Source: JAZNGX01 sp045576675 (lineage in GTDB: Bacteria; Bacillota; Clostridia; Monoglobales; Firm-18). From it: a stretch of DNA of 27,250 nt. The DNA is taken from contig JAZNGX010000150.1 of assembly GCA_045576675.1 (NCBI GenBank), positions 1 to 27,250 of the forward strand, read 5' to 3'. Below are positions 8,273-15,694 of the stretch, piece by piece. The notes under the pieces are model-generated. The model did no database searches, was not told where the DNA came from, and saw only the letters and a list, made by a program, of their open reading frames with translations. Both the position numbers and the translations under genes were made by a program. The first letter of the stretch is position 1. Each line of letters starts with the position of its first letter.

Positions 8273-8852
8273 GGATGCAAATATATTGGTGTTGGCTATT
8301 ACCGCCATATTTGTTGAAAACTTTGTTCTTGTTAAGTTTTTGGGTATATGCCCGTTTTTAGGTGTTTCAAAAAAGACGGAAACTGCGTTTGGTATGGGTA
8401 TGGCAGTAACATTTGTTATGACGGTGTCATCCCTTGCTACATATTGTGTATACAAATTTTTGCTTGTGCCCTTTGAGCTTGAGTATTTAAAAACAATTGC
8501 CTTTATTCTGGTAATTGCGGCAATTGTTCAGCTTGTTGAAATGTTTTTGCAAAAGGTTATTCCTGCACTTTATTCTGCTCTTGGAATTTACCTTCCGCTT
8601 ATTACAACAAACTGTGCAGTATTGGGTGCGGCGATACTTAATATTGATAACGGCTTTAATTTGATTCAGTCTGTGCTGTTTGGATTCTTCTCGGCAATAG
8701 GCTTTACGCTTGCGATTGTTTTGTTTGCAGGTGTAAGAGAAAGACTTGAGCTTAGTGATATTCCTGAATTTTTGCAGGGAACTCCTATTGCACTTATATC
8801 GGCAGGTCTTGTTGCTATGGCGTTTTTAGGCTTTTCCGGTCTTTCGATTTAG
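8265..8852 (+). CDS. rnfA: Rnf complex subunit RnfA
   Basis: RnfA is the paralogue and partner of RnfE. It has 195 residues and six membrane helices. The N-terminal AIFVENFVLVKFLGICPFLGVSK contains the conserved Cys of the membrane Fe-S site, and LGIYLPLITTNCAVLGAA in the second half carries the matching Cys motif. FAGVRERLELSDIPE is the usual late cytoplasmic loop. AAAGGAGG lies 8 nt upstream of the ATG at 8265. It is followed by rnfB after a spacer that consists almost entirely of the rnfB ribosome site. Confidence 0.96.
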   Translation: MLKDANILVLAITAIFVENFVLVKFLGICPFLGVSKKTETAFGMGMAVTFVMTVSSLATYCVYKFLLVPFELEYLKTIAFILVIAAIVQLVEMFLQKVIPALYSALGIYLPLITTNCAVLGAAILNIDNGFNLIQSVLFGFFSAIGFTLAIVLFAGVRERLELSDIPEFLQGTPIALISAGLVAMAFLGFSGLSI

Positions 8853-8864
8853 GAGGTGTTTGGA

Positions 8865-9653
8865 ATGCAGATTTTATATGCGGCAATAATCCTTGGCGGT
8901 GCCGGACTTGTATGTGGAGTTTTGCTTGCTCTGGCGGCAAAATATCTTGCAGTTGAGGTTGACGGACGTGTTGAGGCGATAACAGAACTTTTACCCGGTG
9001 CAAATTGTGGTGGTTGCGGTTATGCAGGCTGTGCGGCTTATGCTGCCGCAGTTGTTGCAGGTGAAGCTGCACCTGACTGCTGCAGTGCAGGTGGCGAAAA
9101 GGTAGTAAAAGGAATTGCAGAAATAATGGGCATTGAGGCTAATGCCAAAGAACCTGTTACTGCAACAGTGTTGTGCCACGGCACAAACAATGCGGCGACG
9201 TTGCGTTATGAATATTACGGTGCTTTGGACTGCGATGCTGCGGCAAGATTAGGCGGCGGTCAGAAAACCTGTGCTTATGCCTGCTTAGGCTTTGGTAATT
9301 GCGTAAAGGCTTGTCAATTTGGTGCGATATCTGTTGAAAATGGTGTTGCAAAAGTTGATAAAGAAAAATGCACAGGCTGCGGTGCGTGTGTTAAGGCGTG
9401 CCCCAAAAACGTTATTGCTCTTATTCCATCAAAAATCAAATATTATGTTGGTTGCTCATCAAAGGATAAAGGTGCGGCAATGAAGGATAAATGCTCTGCC
9501 GGATGTATCGGTTGCAAAATTTGCGAGAAAAACTGTCCGTCAGAGGCAATAACTGTTAAGGATAATCTTGCGGTTATAGATTATACAAAATGCACAAGCT
9601 GTGGAATTTGTGCAGAAAAATGTCCCAAAAAGATAATCATTGAAAGGGTATGA
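8865..9653 (+). CDS. rnfB: Rnf complex subunit RnfB
   Basis: RnfB is the ferredoxin-accepting subunit. One N-terminal membrane helix (residues 4-25) is followed by the Fe-S domain with Cys48, Cys51, Cys56 and Cys72 or Cys73 in GANCGGCGYAGC. A C-terminal polyferredoxin part then shows four cysteine blocks: CAYACLGFGNCVKAC, CTGCGACVKACP, CIGCKICEKNCP and CTSCGICAEKCP. It is 262 residues from the ATG at 8865-8867, chosen because AGGAGGTG (8851-8858) lies 6 nt before it; an in-frame GTG at 8856 is inside that site. The order C-D-G-E-A-B is the one usual in Clostridia. Its stop overlaps the start of the next gene. Confidence 0.96.
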   Translation: MQILYAAIILGGAGLVCGVLLALAAKYLAVEVDGRVEAITELLPGANCGGCGYAGCAAYAAAVVAGEAAPDCCSAGGEKVVKGIAEIMGIEANAKEPVTATVLCHGTNNAATLRYEYYGALDCDAAARLGGGQKTCAYACLGFGNCVKACQFGAISVENGVAKVDKEKCTGCGACVKACPKNVIALIPSKIKYYVGCSSKDKGAAMKDKCSAGCIGCKICEKNCPSEAITVKDNLAVIDYTKCTSCGICAEKCPKKIIIERV

Positions 9654-10141
9654 TGACAATGAGAAATAAAATACTAAAGCTTTTAGAGCAGGATGCAAGC
9701 CTTGAGCATCATCAGATTGCAGTTATGCTTGATATGTCATTTGAGGACGTTGAAAATGAAATTAAAAAAATGACAGAAGAAGGCATTTTGCTTAAGAGTA
9801 AGGCTCTTATAAACTGGGAAAAAACAGACAGAGAATTTGTTACTGCCCAGATAGAATTGCGTGTTACTCCGCAAAGGGGTGAGGGCTTTGACAAGGTTGC
9901 TGAAAGAATTTATCAGTATCCTGAGGTTAAAAGTGTTTACCTTGTTTCAGGCGGATTTGATATTGCTGTTACAATTGAAGGCAAAACTATGAAGGAAGTT
10001 GCGTTGTTCGTTGCAGAAAAGCTTGCCCCTATGGACAACGTTATATCAACCAAAACTCATTTTATTCTAAAGAAATATAAGCAGGACGGCGTTATATTCA
10101 ATGAAGAGGGTAAAGACGAAAGAAGCGTGATAACACTATGA
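9650..10141 (+). CDS. Lrp/AsnC family transcriptional regulator
   Basis: This 163-residue protein has an N-terminal winged helix-turn-helix (KILKLLEQDASLEHHQIAVML then the recognition helix) and a C-terminal RAM/AsnC ligand-binding domain (about residues 62-140, with KSVYLVSGGFDIAVTIEG). Members sense amino acids and control amino-acid metabolism genes, often their own operon. Three ATGs are possible at 9650, 9653 and 9659; AAAGGG lies just before them and the exact one is uncertain. It overlaps both rnfB and the aminotransferase by 4 nt, so its translation is coupled to both. This places a likely amino-acid sensor inside an Rnf operon. Its operator and effector are unknown. Confidence 0.9.
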   Translation: MMTMRNKILKLLEQDASLEHHQIAVMLDMSFEDVENEIKKMTEEGILLKSKALINWEKTDREFVTAQIELRVTPQRGEGFDKVAERIYQYPEVKSVYLVSGGFDIAVTIEGKTMKEVALFVAEKLAPMDNVISTKTHFILKKYKQDGVIFNEEGKDERSVITL

Positions 10142-11301
10142 ACATACAGGAAAAGCTTAACAAAACCGTGCTTGAAATGAAACCATCGGGAATACGTAAG
10201 TTTTTTGATGTGGTTGCCCAGATGCCTGATGCAATTTCATTGGGGGTTGGTGAGCCAGACTTTGTTACGCCGTGGCATATTCGTGATGCAGGTATATATT
10301 CTCTTGAAAAAGGGCATACATATTACACATCAAACAGTGGTCTTACAGAATTAAGAGAAGAGATATGCAATTATCTCGAAAGACGTTTTAATTTAAAATA
10401 TAACATCAAACAAACTCTTATAACAGTGGGTGGAAGTGAGGCTATAGATTTGTGCATAAGAGCACTCATATCAGCAGGGGACGAGGTTTTGATTCCCGAG
10501 CCAAGCTTTGTTTGTTATTTGCCCTGTGTGCAGATGGCGGGTGGCACACCTGTGCCGATTGTTACAAAGGCTGAGGACAAATTCAAGCTTACAGCTGATG
10601 CTTTAAAGGCAGCTATCACACCACGTACTAAGCTACTTGTGCTTCCATATCCTAATAATCCAACCGGCGGAATTATGACATATGAGGATTTGCAGGAAAT
10701 TGTTGAGGTGCTAAAGGACAAGGACATCTTTGTACTGTCTGACGAAATTTATGCGGAGCTTACCTATGGGAGAAAGCATCGCTCAATTGCAGAATTTGAC
10801 TGTATGAAGGATAAAACGATACTGGTAAGCGGATTTTCAAAGGCATATGCAATGACAGGCTGGCGTCTGGGGTACGCCTGTGCACACGAAGAAATTATTG
10901 CGGTTATGACCAAAATCCATCAGTATGCAATAATGAGCACACCAACAGTAAGTCAGTATGCTGCAATCGAGGCTGTTAAAAACGGAGATAATGATATTGC
11001 GGCAATGGTGTCTGAATATAATTACAGAAGAAAGGTTATATTGGAAGCCTTTAATCAGATGGGGCTTACGTGCTTTGAGCCTGAAGGTGCGTTTTATATA
11101 TTCCCTTGTATAAAATCGACAGGTCTGGGTTCAAATGAGTTTTGCGAGACTTTGCTGAAAGAGCAAAAGGTGGCAGTTGTTCCCGGTAACGCATTTGGTG
11201 AAAGCGGTGAGGGATATATCAGATGCTCTTATGCATATTCAATTGATGCAATAAACAAGGCAGTTGACAGAATAGATAAGTTTTTGTCGTCACACAGGTA
11301 A
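10138..11301 (+). CDS. Class I/II PLP-dependent aminotransferase
   Basis: This 387-residue fold-type I aminotransferase belongs to the aspartate-aminotransferase/PatA-like group. Visible are LGVGEPDF at 35-42, YYTSNSGLTELR substrate-region residues, NPTG at 174-177, the cofactor-binding SDEIY at 201-205, the PLP lysine at Lys235 in SGFSKAYAMTGWRLGY, and the carboxylate-binding Arg in GYIRCSYA. Substrate is not deducible; aromatic, alanine or acyl-amino-acid substrates are possible. The ATG overlaps the stop of the Lrp-type gene. Lrp-regulator plus aminotransferase pairs are common in Clostridia, but here they are fused in expression to rnf genes. A hairpin at 11310-11337 follows. Confidence 0.92.
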   Translation: MNIQEKLNKTVLEMKPSGIRKFFDVVAQMPDAISLGVGEPDFVTPWHIRDAGIYSLEKGHTYYTSNSGLTELREEICNYLERRFNLKYNIKQTLITVGGSEAIDLCIRALISAGDEVLIPEPSFVCYLPCVQMAGGTPVPIVTKAEDKFKLTADALKAAITPRTKLLVLPYPNNPTGGIMTYEDLQEIVEVLKDKDIFVLSDEIYAELTYGRKHRSIAEFDCMKDKTILVSGFSKAYAMTGWRLGYACAHEEIIAVMTKIHQYAIMSTPTVSQYAAIEAVKNGDNDIAAMVSEYNYRRKVILEAFNQMGLTCFEPEGAFYIFPCIKSTGLGSNEFCETLLKEQKVAVVPGNAFGESGEGYIRCSYAYSIDAINKAVDRIDKFLSSHR

Positions 11302-11309
11302 TTAATGAC

Positions 11310-11337
11310 CCTCTGCTATAATACATTATAGCAGAGG
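11310..11337 (+). promoter_or_regulatory. Hairpin overlapping the next ribosome site; weak terminator or attenuator
   Basis: A perfect 13-bp inverted repeat, CCTCTGCTATAAT (11310-11322) with ATTATAGCAGAGG (11325-11337), has only AC between its arms, so the top will open to a larger loop. The right arm contains the GAGG of the ribosome site of the downstream DUF4830-like gene. The stem is followed by GATTTTGTTG, a poor U-tract. It could end the rnf-aminotransferase transcript and, in read-through RNA, mask translation. Confidence 0.65.
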
Positions 11338-11345
11338 TGATTTTG

Positions 11346-11753
11346 TTGAACAGGGTTGTTGTTATAATTTTACTGTGTGCATTAATTCTTATGCTTTTTG
11401 TTGTTTTTCTTGCTGCACGACCGATAGATGATTGCTATGCGGCAAAGTCATATCTTGTGCAGCTCGGATGGCAGGTGGCTGATATGCCTGTTTTGTATGA
11501 AGAGGTTGCTGTTTCGGGTGACAGTCTGCCAATGCTTGATTATTTCAGATTGCAGAAGGAATACGGCTTTGAATTGGATAAGTATGATGGGGTTACAGTA
11601 AAAAGATATACGTTTTTAATTGAAAATTATCCGTCCGAAAGAAAGGTTTACGCAAATGTGCTGGTGTATAACGGTACTGTTGTGGGCGGAGATATTATGA
11701 CAAGAGAGCTTGACGGCTTTATGAAAGGACTGCATAAAAATGGAACGTCTTGA
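11346..11753 (+). CDS. DUF4830-like membrane-anchored protein
   Basis: This is a small protein of unknown function, about 135 residues. It has one N-terminal membrane helix (VVVIILLCALILMLFVVFLAA), probably an uncleaved anchor, then an extracytoplasmic domain. Features such as YLVQLGWQV, the acidic stretch before FRLQKEYGFEL, RYTFLIENYP and the end VYNGTVVGGDIMTR..LDGFMKGL fit the DUF4830 family as I know it. The start is uncertain: the TTG at 11346 is 8 nt from GAGG, while TTG at 11343 and GTG at 11337 are also in frame, the latter inside the ribosome site. It overlaps the next gene by 14 nt. No function can be assigned. Confidence 0.75.
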   Translation: MNRVVVIILLCALILMLFVVFLAARPIDDCYAAKSYLVQLGWQVADMPVLYEEVAVSGDSLPMLDYFRLQKEYGFELDKYDGVTVKRYTFLIENYPSERKVYANVLVYNGTVVGGDIMTRELDGFMKGLHKNGTS

Positions 11754-12456
11754 TAAAATACTCGGAAATATGGGTATAGGCACTCGTAAGGAAGTAAAAA
11801 AGCTTGCACGAAGCGGTGCTGTAAAGGTTAACGGCGAGGTTGTGAAAAATTCAGATATTAAAATAGATGAAATTAATGATGTAATAACTGTATTTGATAA
11901 CCCTGTTGTATACAGAAAATTTGTTTACCTTATGCTTAACAAGCCGGCAGGCTATGTAAGTGCGGTGACTGATAATAAGTATCCGACTGTTGTTGAGCTT
12001 GTTCCTGATGAGTATGATTATTACGAGCTGTTCCCTGTAGGCAGGCTTGATATTGACACCGAGGGTTTGTTAATTCTTACCAATGATGGTCAGCTGGCAC
12101 ACAAGGTGCTGTCGCCTAAAAACCATATTCCAAAAAGGTATTTTGCACAAACTGCAAGACCTGTAACAGATGAGGATAAGGCTATGCTTGAACAGCCAAT
12201 GGATCTTGGTGATTTTGTTGCAATGCCGGCATTTGTTGAAATTGCCGATGATGGTGCATATATCACAATTCACGAAGGAAAGTTCCATCAGGTAAAAAGG
12301 ATGTTTGAAAAAACAGGAAATGAGGTTGTTTATTTAAAACGTATAAGTATGGGTGAAATAATACTTGATGAAAACCTTGAGCTTGGAGAAGTAAGAGAGC
12401 TTACTGAAAATGAGGTAGCCTTAGCAACTAGCACTAAAGATGGTTTTGAAATATAA
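11740..12456 (+). CDS. rsuA: RsuA-family rRNA pseudouridine synthase
   Basis: This 238-residue enzyme of the RsuA/RluB family isomerises a uridine in rRNA; the short length and S4 plus catalytic layout fit the 16S U516 enzyme best. Residues 1-50 form an S4 RNA-binding domain (MERLDKILGNMGIGTRKEVKKL). The catalytic domain follows, with MLNKPAGYVSA at 65-75 and the active-site GRLDIDTEGLL at 101-111, Asp104 being the nucleophile. The RYFAQTARPVTDED and HQVKRMFEKTGN segments are also typical. It starts inside the end of the DUF4830-like gene. No terminator is obvious after it. Confidence 0.9.
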   Translation: MERLDKILGNMGIGTRKEVKKLARSGAVKVNGEVVKNSDIKIDEINDVITVFDNPVVYRKFVYLMLNKPAGYVSAVTDNKYPTVVELVPDEYDYYELFPVGRLDIDTEGLLILTNDGQLAHKVLSPKNHIPKRYFAQTARPVTDEDKAMLEQPMDLGDFVAMPAFVEIADDGAYITIHEGKFHQVKRMFEKTGNEVVYLKRISMGEIILDENLELGEVRELTENEVALATSTKDGFEI

Positions 12457-12736
12457 ATTTCATCTCATACTTTGTTATACTCGTTCAGGGCACACGAAAT
12501 ACTCGAAAATTTGCCGTTTAAGGCAGCTTCAGTATTGGTTGCCAAGGCTATTGTTATTATCACCTAATTTTTCTTGAAAAGCAAAGTATTTTTGGTGAAT
12601 TTTTTTGGCGATTTGTTTGGTTTATGCAATTTATATAAAAGGATGCGAAAAAATTTGGTGAATTAAGTGCTAACATATTTCCGGAAAGTGTGTTATAGTA
12701 TAGTTGTTAGTTATGTAATACGGAGGAGGCAAAAAA
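12457..12736. promoter_or_regulatory. 280-nt gap upstream of the ABC ATPase gene
   Basis: No confident gene is present. Two overlapping TATAGT hexamers at 12694-12704 are candidate -10 boxes for the ATPase gene, without a good -35 at the right distance. An 8-bp inverted repeat ATACTTTG (12468-12475) / CAAAGTAT (12582-12589) brackets the first half. The 11-nt word TTTGGTGAATT recurs at about 12591 and 12655. A 32-codon minus frame is discussed under rejected items. The ribosome site of the next gene, CGGAGGAGG, is strong. Confidence 0.4.
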
Positions 12737-13846
12737 ATGGCAAGTTTAAAATTAGTCGGTATCTATAAGAGATATGCCGGCGGTGTTACTGCAGTAAGTG
12801 ACTTTAACTTAGATATTGATGATAAAGAATTCGTTGTATTGGTTGGCCCTTCAGGTTGCGGTAAATCAACAACACTTAGAATGATTGCAGGTCTTGAAGA
12901 GATTTCTGAGGGTGAGCTTTATATCGATGACAAAGTTGTTAACGATGTTGCTCCTAAGGACAGAGATATAGCTATGGTTTTCCAGAACTATGCTTTGTAT
13001 CCTCATATGACAGTTTATGAGAACATGGCATTCGGTCTTAAGCTTCGTAAGACTCCTAAGGCTGAAATTGACAAGCGTGTTCATGAAGCTGCTAAGATTC
13101 TTGACATCGAGCATTTGCTTGACAGAAAGCCAAAGGCTTTGTCAGGCGGTCAGAGACAGCGTGTTGCTCTAGGTCGTGCTATCGTTCGTGAGCCTAAGGT
13201 ATTCCTTATGGACGAACCTTTATCAAATCTTGACGCTAAGCTAAGAGTTCAGATGAGAACAGAGATCAGCAAATTGCATCAGCGTTTGCAGACAACATTT
13301 ATCTATGTTACTCATGACCAGACTGAAGCTTTAACAATGGCTTCAAGAATCGTTGTTATGAAAGACGGTATCATTCAGCAGGTTGCTTCACCTACAGAAT
13401 TGTATGCTGAACCTTGCAACTTATTCGTTGCTGGATTTATCGGCAGCCCGCAGATGAATACATTTGATGCTACACTTCTTAAAGAAGGTGAAGACTTCTA
13501 TCTTGACTTTGCAGGAACAAAGCTTAAGATTCCTCAGGGCAAGGCTCAGGGTAAGCTTGATGCTTATGTTGGTAAAGAAGTTATTGCAGGTATCAGACCT
13601 GAAAATATGCATGATGAAGAGTCATTTATGGCTAACTCACCTGACAGCGTTCTTACTGCTCACGTTGAAGTTACAGAGCTTATGGGTTCAGAAACATACT
13701 TGTACTTAATCATCAATGGTCTTAACTTTATCGCTAGAGTTAATCCACGTTCAACAGCTAAACCTAATGACGATATTAAGATTGGTTTTGATATGGAAAA
13801 ACTTCACTTGTTTGATAAAGAAACAGAAAAGACAATTATTAACTGA
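12737..13846 (+). CDS. msmX: Multi-sugar ABC transporter ATP-binding protein, MsmX/UgpC type
   Basis: This 369-residue ATPase powers carbohydrate ABC importers. All motifs are intact: Walker A GPSGCGKST at 37-45, Q-loop Gln83, signature LSGGQ at 135-139, Walker B FLMDEP at 156-161, D-loop SNLDAKLR, and the switch His193 in VTHDQ. After residue about 235 comes the MalK/UgpC-like regulatory TOBE region (GIRPENMHDEE, VTELMGSETYLY). No permease or solute-binding protein is nearby, so it probably serves several sugar transporters elsewhere, as MsmX does in Bacillus. Codon use is strongly biased (many GCT, CTT, CGT codons), suggesting high expression. It ends 11 nt before a strong terminator. Confidence 0.92.
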   Translation: MASLKLVGIYKRYAGGVTAVSDFNLDIDDKEFVVLVGPSGCGKSTTLRMIAGLEEISEGELYIDDKVVNDVAPKDRDIAMVFQNYALYPHMTVYENMAFGLKLRKTPKAEIDKRVHEAAKILDIEHLLDRKPKALSGGQRQRVALGRAIVREPKVFLMDEPLSNLDAKLRVQMRTEISKLHQRLQTTFIYVTHDQTEALTMASRIVVMKDGIIQQVASPTELYAEPCNLFVAGFIGSPQMNTFDATLLKEGEDFYLDFAGTKLKIPQGKAQGKLDAYVGKEVIAGIRPENMHDEESFMANSPDSVLTAHVEVTELMGSETYLYLIINGLNFIARVNPRSTAKPNDDIKIGFDMEKLHLFDKETEKTIIN

Positions 13847-13857
13847 TAATAAAATTA

Positions 13858-13890
13858 ACGGCAGGAGTACTATGCTCTTGCCGTTTTTTT
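13858..13890. terminator. Bidirectional terminator between msmX and the small minus-strand gene
   Basis: ACGGCAGGAG (13858-13867) pairs with CTCTTGCCGT (13875-13884) using one G-U pair. A run of seven T follows on plus. On minus the same stem is preceded by A's and followed by TTAATTTTATT, so it can also end the 53-aa gene whose stop is at 13892. Confidence 0.9.
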
Positions 13891-13891
13891 A

Positions 13892-14053
13892 CTACAGCTT
13901 ATTCTCTATTGACCAGTCACGAGTTTGTTCAACAGCGTCTTCTGATGGTGAGGTTGCATTTGTTTTATTGTCAGTTTTCTTGGGGTCTGCAAGTGCCAGT
14001 GTGCAGTACCTTGAAACTATTTTTTTTGGTTTTGGTATCTTTTTATCATTCAT
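13892..14053 (-). CDS. 53-residue hypothetical protein
   Basis: I do not recognise this protein. It runs from ATG (14051-14053) to TAG (13892-13894). AGAGGTGAG stands 5 nt before the ATG, a strong ribosome site. The basic N-terminus MNDKKIPKPKKIVSRYC is followed by a polar Asp/Thr/Asn/Ser middle and ends with EDAVEQTRDWSIENKL, probably helical. There is no signal peptide or membrane segment. The gene sits alone between guaB (divergent) and msmX (convergent) and uses the terminator at 13858-13890. The ribosome site and terminator placement support a real gene; function unknown. Confidence 0.65.
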   Translation of the reverse strand: MNDKKIPKPKKIVSRYCTLALADPKKTDNKTNATSPSEDAVEQTRDWSIENKL

Positions 14054-14109
14054 TTATCTCACCTCTATAATAATTTGTCTATTTTTCTTTAAAATATTAC
14101 TTTTAATTA

Positions 14110-14139
14110 TTGACTTATTACCACTAAATTTGGTATACT
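14110..14139 (+). promoter_or_regulatory. Candidate sigma-A promoter of guaB
   Basis: TTGACT (14110-14115) and TATACT (14134-14139) are 18 nt apart and each match consensus at five of six positions. The transcript would start near 14146, giving a leader of about 80 nt before guaB. Confidence 0.75.
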
Positions 14140-14171
14140 TAATTAATAATACTTTTTTGATAACGTTAGCG

Positions 14172-14202
14172 AAAGCAACAATTTAAAAATGTTAGTTGCT
14201 TT
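14172..14202 (+). promoter_or_regulatory. Leader hairpin before guaB
   Basis: AAAGCAAC (14172-14179) pairs with GTTGCTTT (14195-14202), and an inner AACA/TGTT pairing can extend it past a bulged A. It lies in the predicted guaB leader, about 10 nt before GAAAGGGTG, the ribosome site. It does not carry the conserved bases of a purine riboswitch and has no following U-tract, so its role, if any, is unknown. Confidence 0.4.
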
Positions 14203-14226
14203 GACTTTTATGAAAGGGTGTAATAA

Positions 14227-15690
14227 ATGGAATATAATGAAAAATTTACAAAAGAAGCATTAACGTTTGATGATGTTTTATTAATCCCTCAAAAATCAGA
14301 TTTTACTCCTGATAAGGTTAACTTAACTACTAACCTTACAAAGAGTGTGAAGCTTAACATTCCGATTATGAGTGCGGCTATGGATACTGTTACAGAATCA
14401 CGCCTTGCTATCGCTATAGCACGTGAAGGCGGTATCGGTGTTATTCATAAAAATATGCCTATTGCAGATCAGGCAACAGAGGTTGATAAGGTTAAGCGTT
14501 CAGAAAATGGTGTTATAACTGACCCGTTCTCACTTTCTCCTGATAATACTCTTGAGGAAGCAGACAAGCTTATGGGTAAGTTTAAAATAAGCGGTGTGCC
14601 CGTAACTGTAGATGGCAAGCTTGTTGGTATTTTTACTAACCGAGATTTAAGATTTGAAAAAGATTTTTCTAAAAAGCTAAGTGAATGTATGACAAAGGAA
14701 AATCTTATCACAGCTCCCGAAGGAACAACTTTAGAGCAGGCACAGGAAATTTTGCAGAAGAGTAAGGTTGAAAAGCTGCCTATAGTTGATAAGGATGGAT
14801 ACTTAAAAGGTTTAATTACTATTAAAGATATTGAAAAGGCAGAAAGATATCCTAATTCTGCAAGAGACGATAATGGCAGACTTCTGGTTGGTGCTGCTAT
14901 CGGCGTTACTCAGGACGTTTTAGAGCGTGCAGGTGCTTTGGTTGAAGCAAAGGCAGATGTGTTGGTGCTTGATTCAGCGCATGGCCATTCAAAAAATATC
15001 ATTGAATGCTTAAAGCTTGTTAAAGCCAACTTTGATATTCCTGTAATAGCAGGTAACATTGCAACTCCTGAAGCTGCTGAAGACCTTATTAAAGCAGGTG
15101 CAGATGCAATTAAAGTTGGTATCGGTCCCGGTTCAATCTGTACAACTCGTGTTGTATCAGGTATTGGTGTGCCGCAGATTAGTGCAATATATGATGTTGC
15201 TCAGGTTGCAAAGAAGTACGGTGTACCTGTAATCGCTGACGGTGGTATCAAGTACAGCGGTGATATCGTTAAGGCTATTGCTGCAGGTGCAGACGTTGTT
15301 ATGCTTGGCAGCTTGTTTGCAGGCTGCGAGGAATCACCAGGTGAATCTGAAATTTATCAGGGCAGACAATTTAAGGTTTATCGTGGTATGGGTTCACTTG
15401 CTGCTATGGCAAAAGGAAGTAAGGACAGATACTTCCAGACAAACAGTAAAAAGCTTGTTCCTGAAGGTGTTGAAGGACGTGTTCCTTACAAGGGTGCATT
15501 ATCAGAAACCGTATTTCAGTTACTTGGCGGCTTGCGTTCAGGTATGGGTTATTGCGGAACCCCTGATATCCCTTCACTTAAAGAAAATGGCAAGTTTGTA
15601 AGAATAACAGGTGCAGGTCTTAAAGAAAGTCATCCACATGATATTTATATTACAAAGGAAGCGCCTAACTATACTGTAAACGCAGACTAA
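14227..15690 (+). CDS. guaB: Inosine-5'-monophosphate dehydrogenase
   Basis: GuaB oxidises IMP to XMP with NAD+, the first committed step of GMP synthesis. The 487-residue protein is full length. The TIM barrel begins ALTFDDVLLIPQ; two CBS domains occupy roughly residues 95-210; the barrel resumes with VLVLDSAHGHS. The active-site loop GIGPGSICTT spans 298-307 with catalytic Cys305. The mobile flap (YRGMGSLAAM, then VPEGVEGRVPYKG) is intact. The ribosome site is GAAAGGGTG. It appears monocistronic: its own promoter lies upstream and a terminator is at 15955-15985, beyond an unusual structured 3' region. Confidence 0.97.
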   Translation: MEYNEKFTKEALTFDDVLLIPQKSDFTPDKVNLTTNLTKSVKLNIPIMSAAMDTVTESRLAIAIAREGGIGVIHKNMPIADQATEVDKVKRSENGVITDPFSLSPDNTLEEADKLMGKFKISGVPVTVDGKLVGIFTNRDLRFEKDFSKKLSECMTKENLITAPEGTTLEQAQEILQKSKVEKLPIVDKDGYLKGLITIKDIEKAERYPNSARDDNGRLLVGAAIGVTQDVLERAGALVEAKADVLVLDSAHGHSKNIIECLKLVKANFDIPVIAGNIATPEAAEDLIKAGADAIKVGIGPGSICTTRVVSGIGVPQISAIYDVAQVAKKYGVPVIADGGIKYSGDIVKAIAAGADVVMLGSLFAGCEESPGESEIYQGRQFKVYRGMGSLAAMAKGSKDRYFQTNSKKLVPEGVEGRVPYKGALSETVFQLLGGLRSGMGYCGTPDIPSLKENGKFVRITGAGLKESHPHDIYITKEAPNYTVNAD

Positions 15691-15694
15691 ACGT

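Noticed and set aside
12465..12563. 32-residue minus-strand frame starting with GTG
   Set aside because: It is short, follows directly on a stop codon and has a poor ribosome site. The peptide looks protein-like but could be a remnant or chance.
13716..14186. Long plus frame running from inside msmX across the terminator
   Set aside because: It is out of frame with msmX, crosses a strong terminator and opposes the better-supported 53-aa minus gene.
14146..14226. Possible purine riboswitch in the guaB leader
   Set aside because: The leader is about 80 nt with one simple hairpin and lacks the three-way junction and conserved bases of purine riboswitches.
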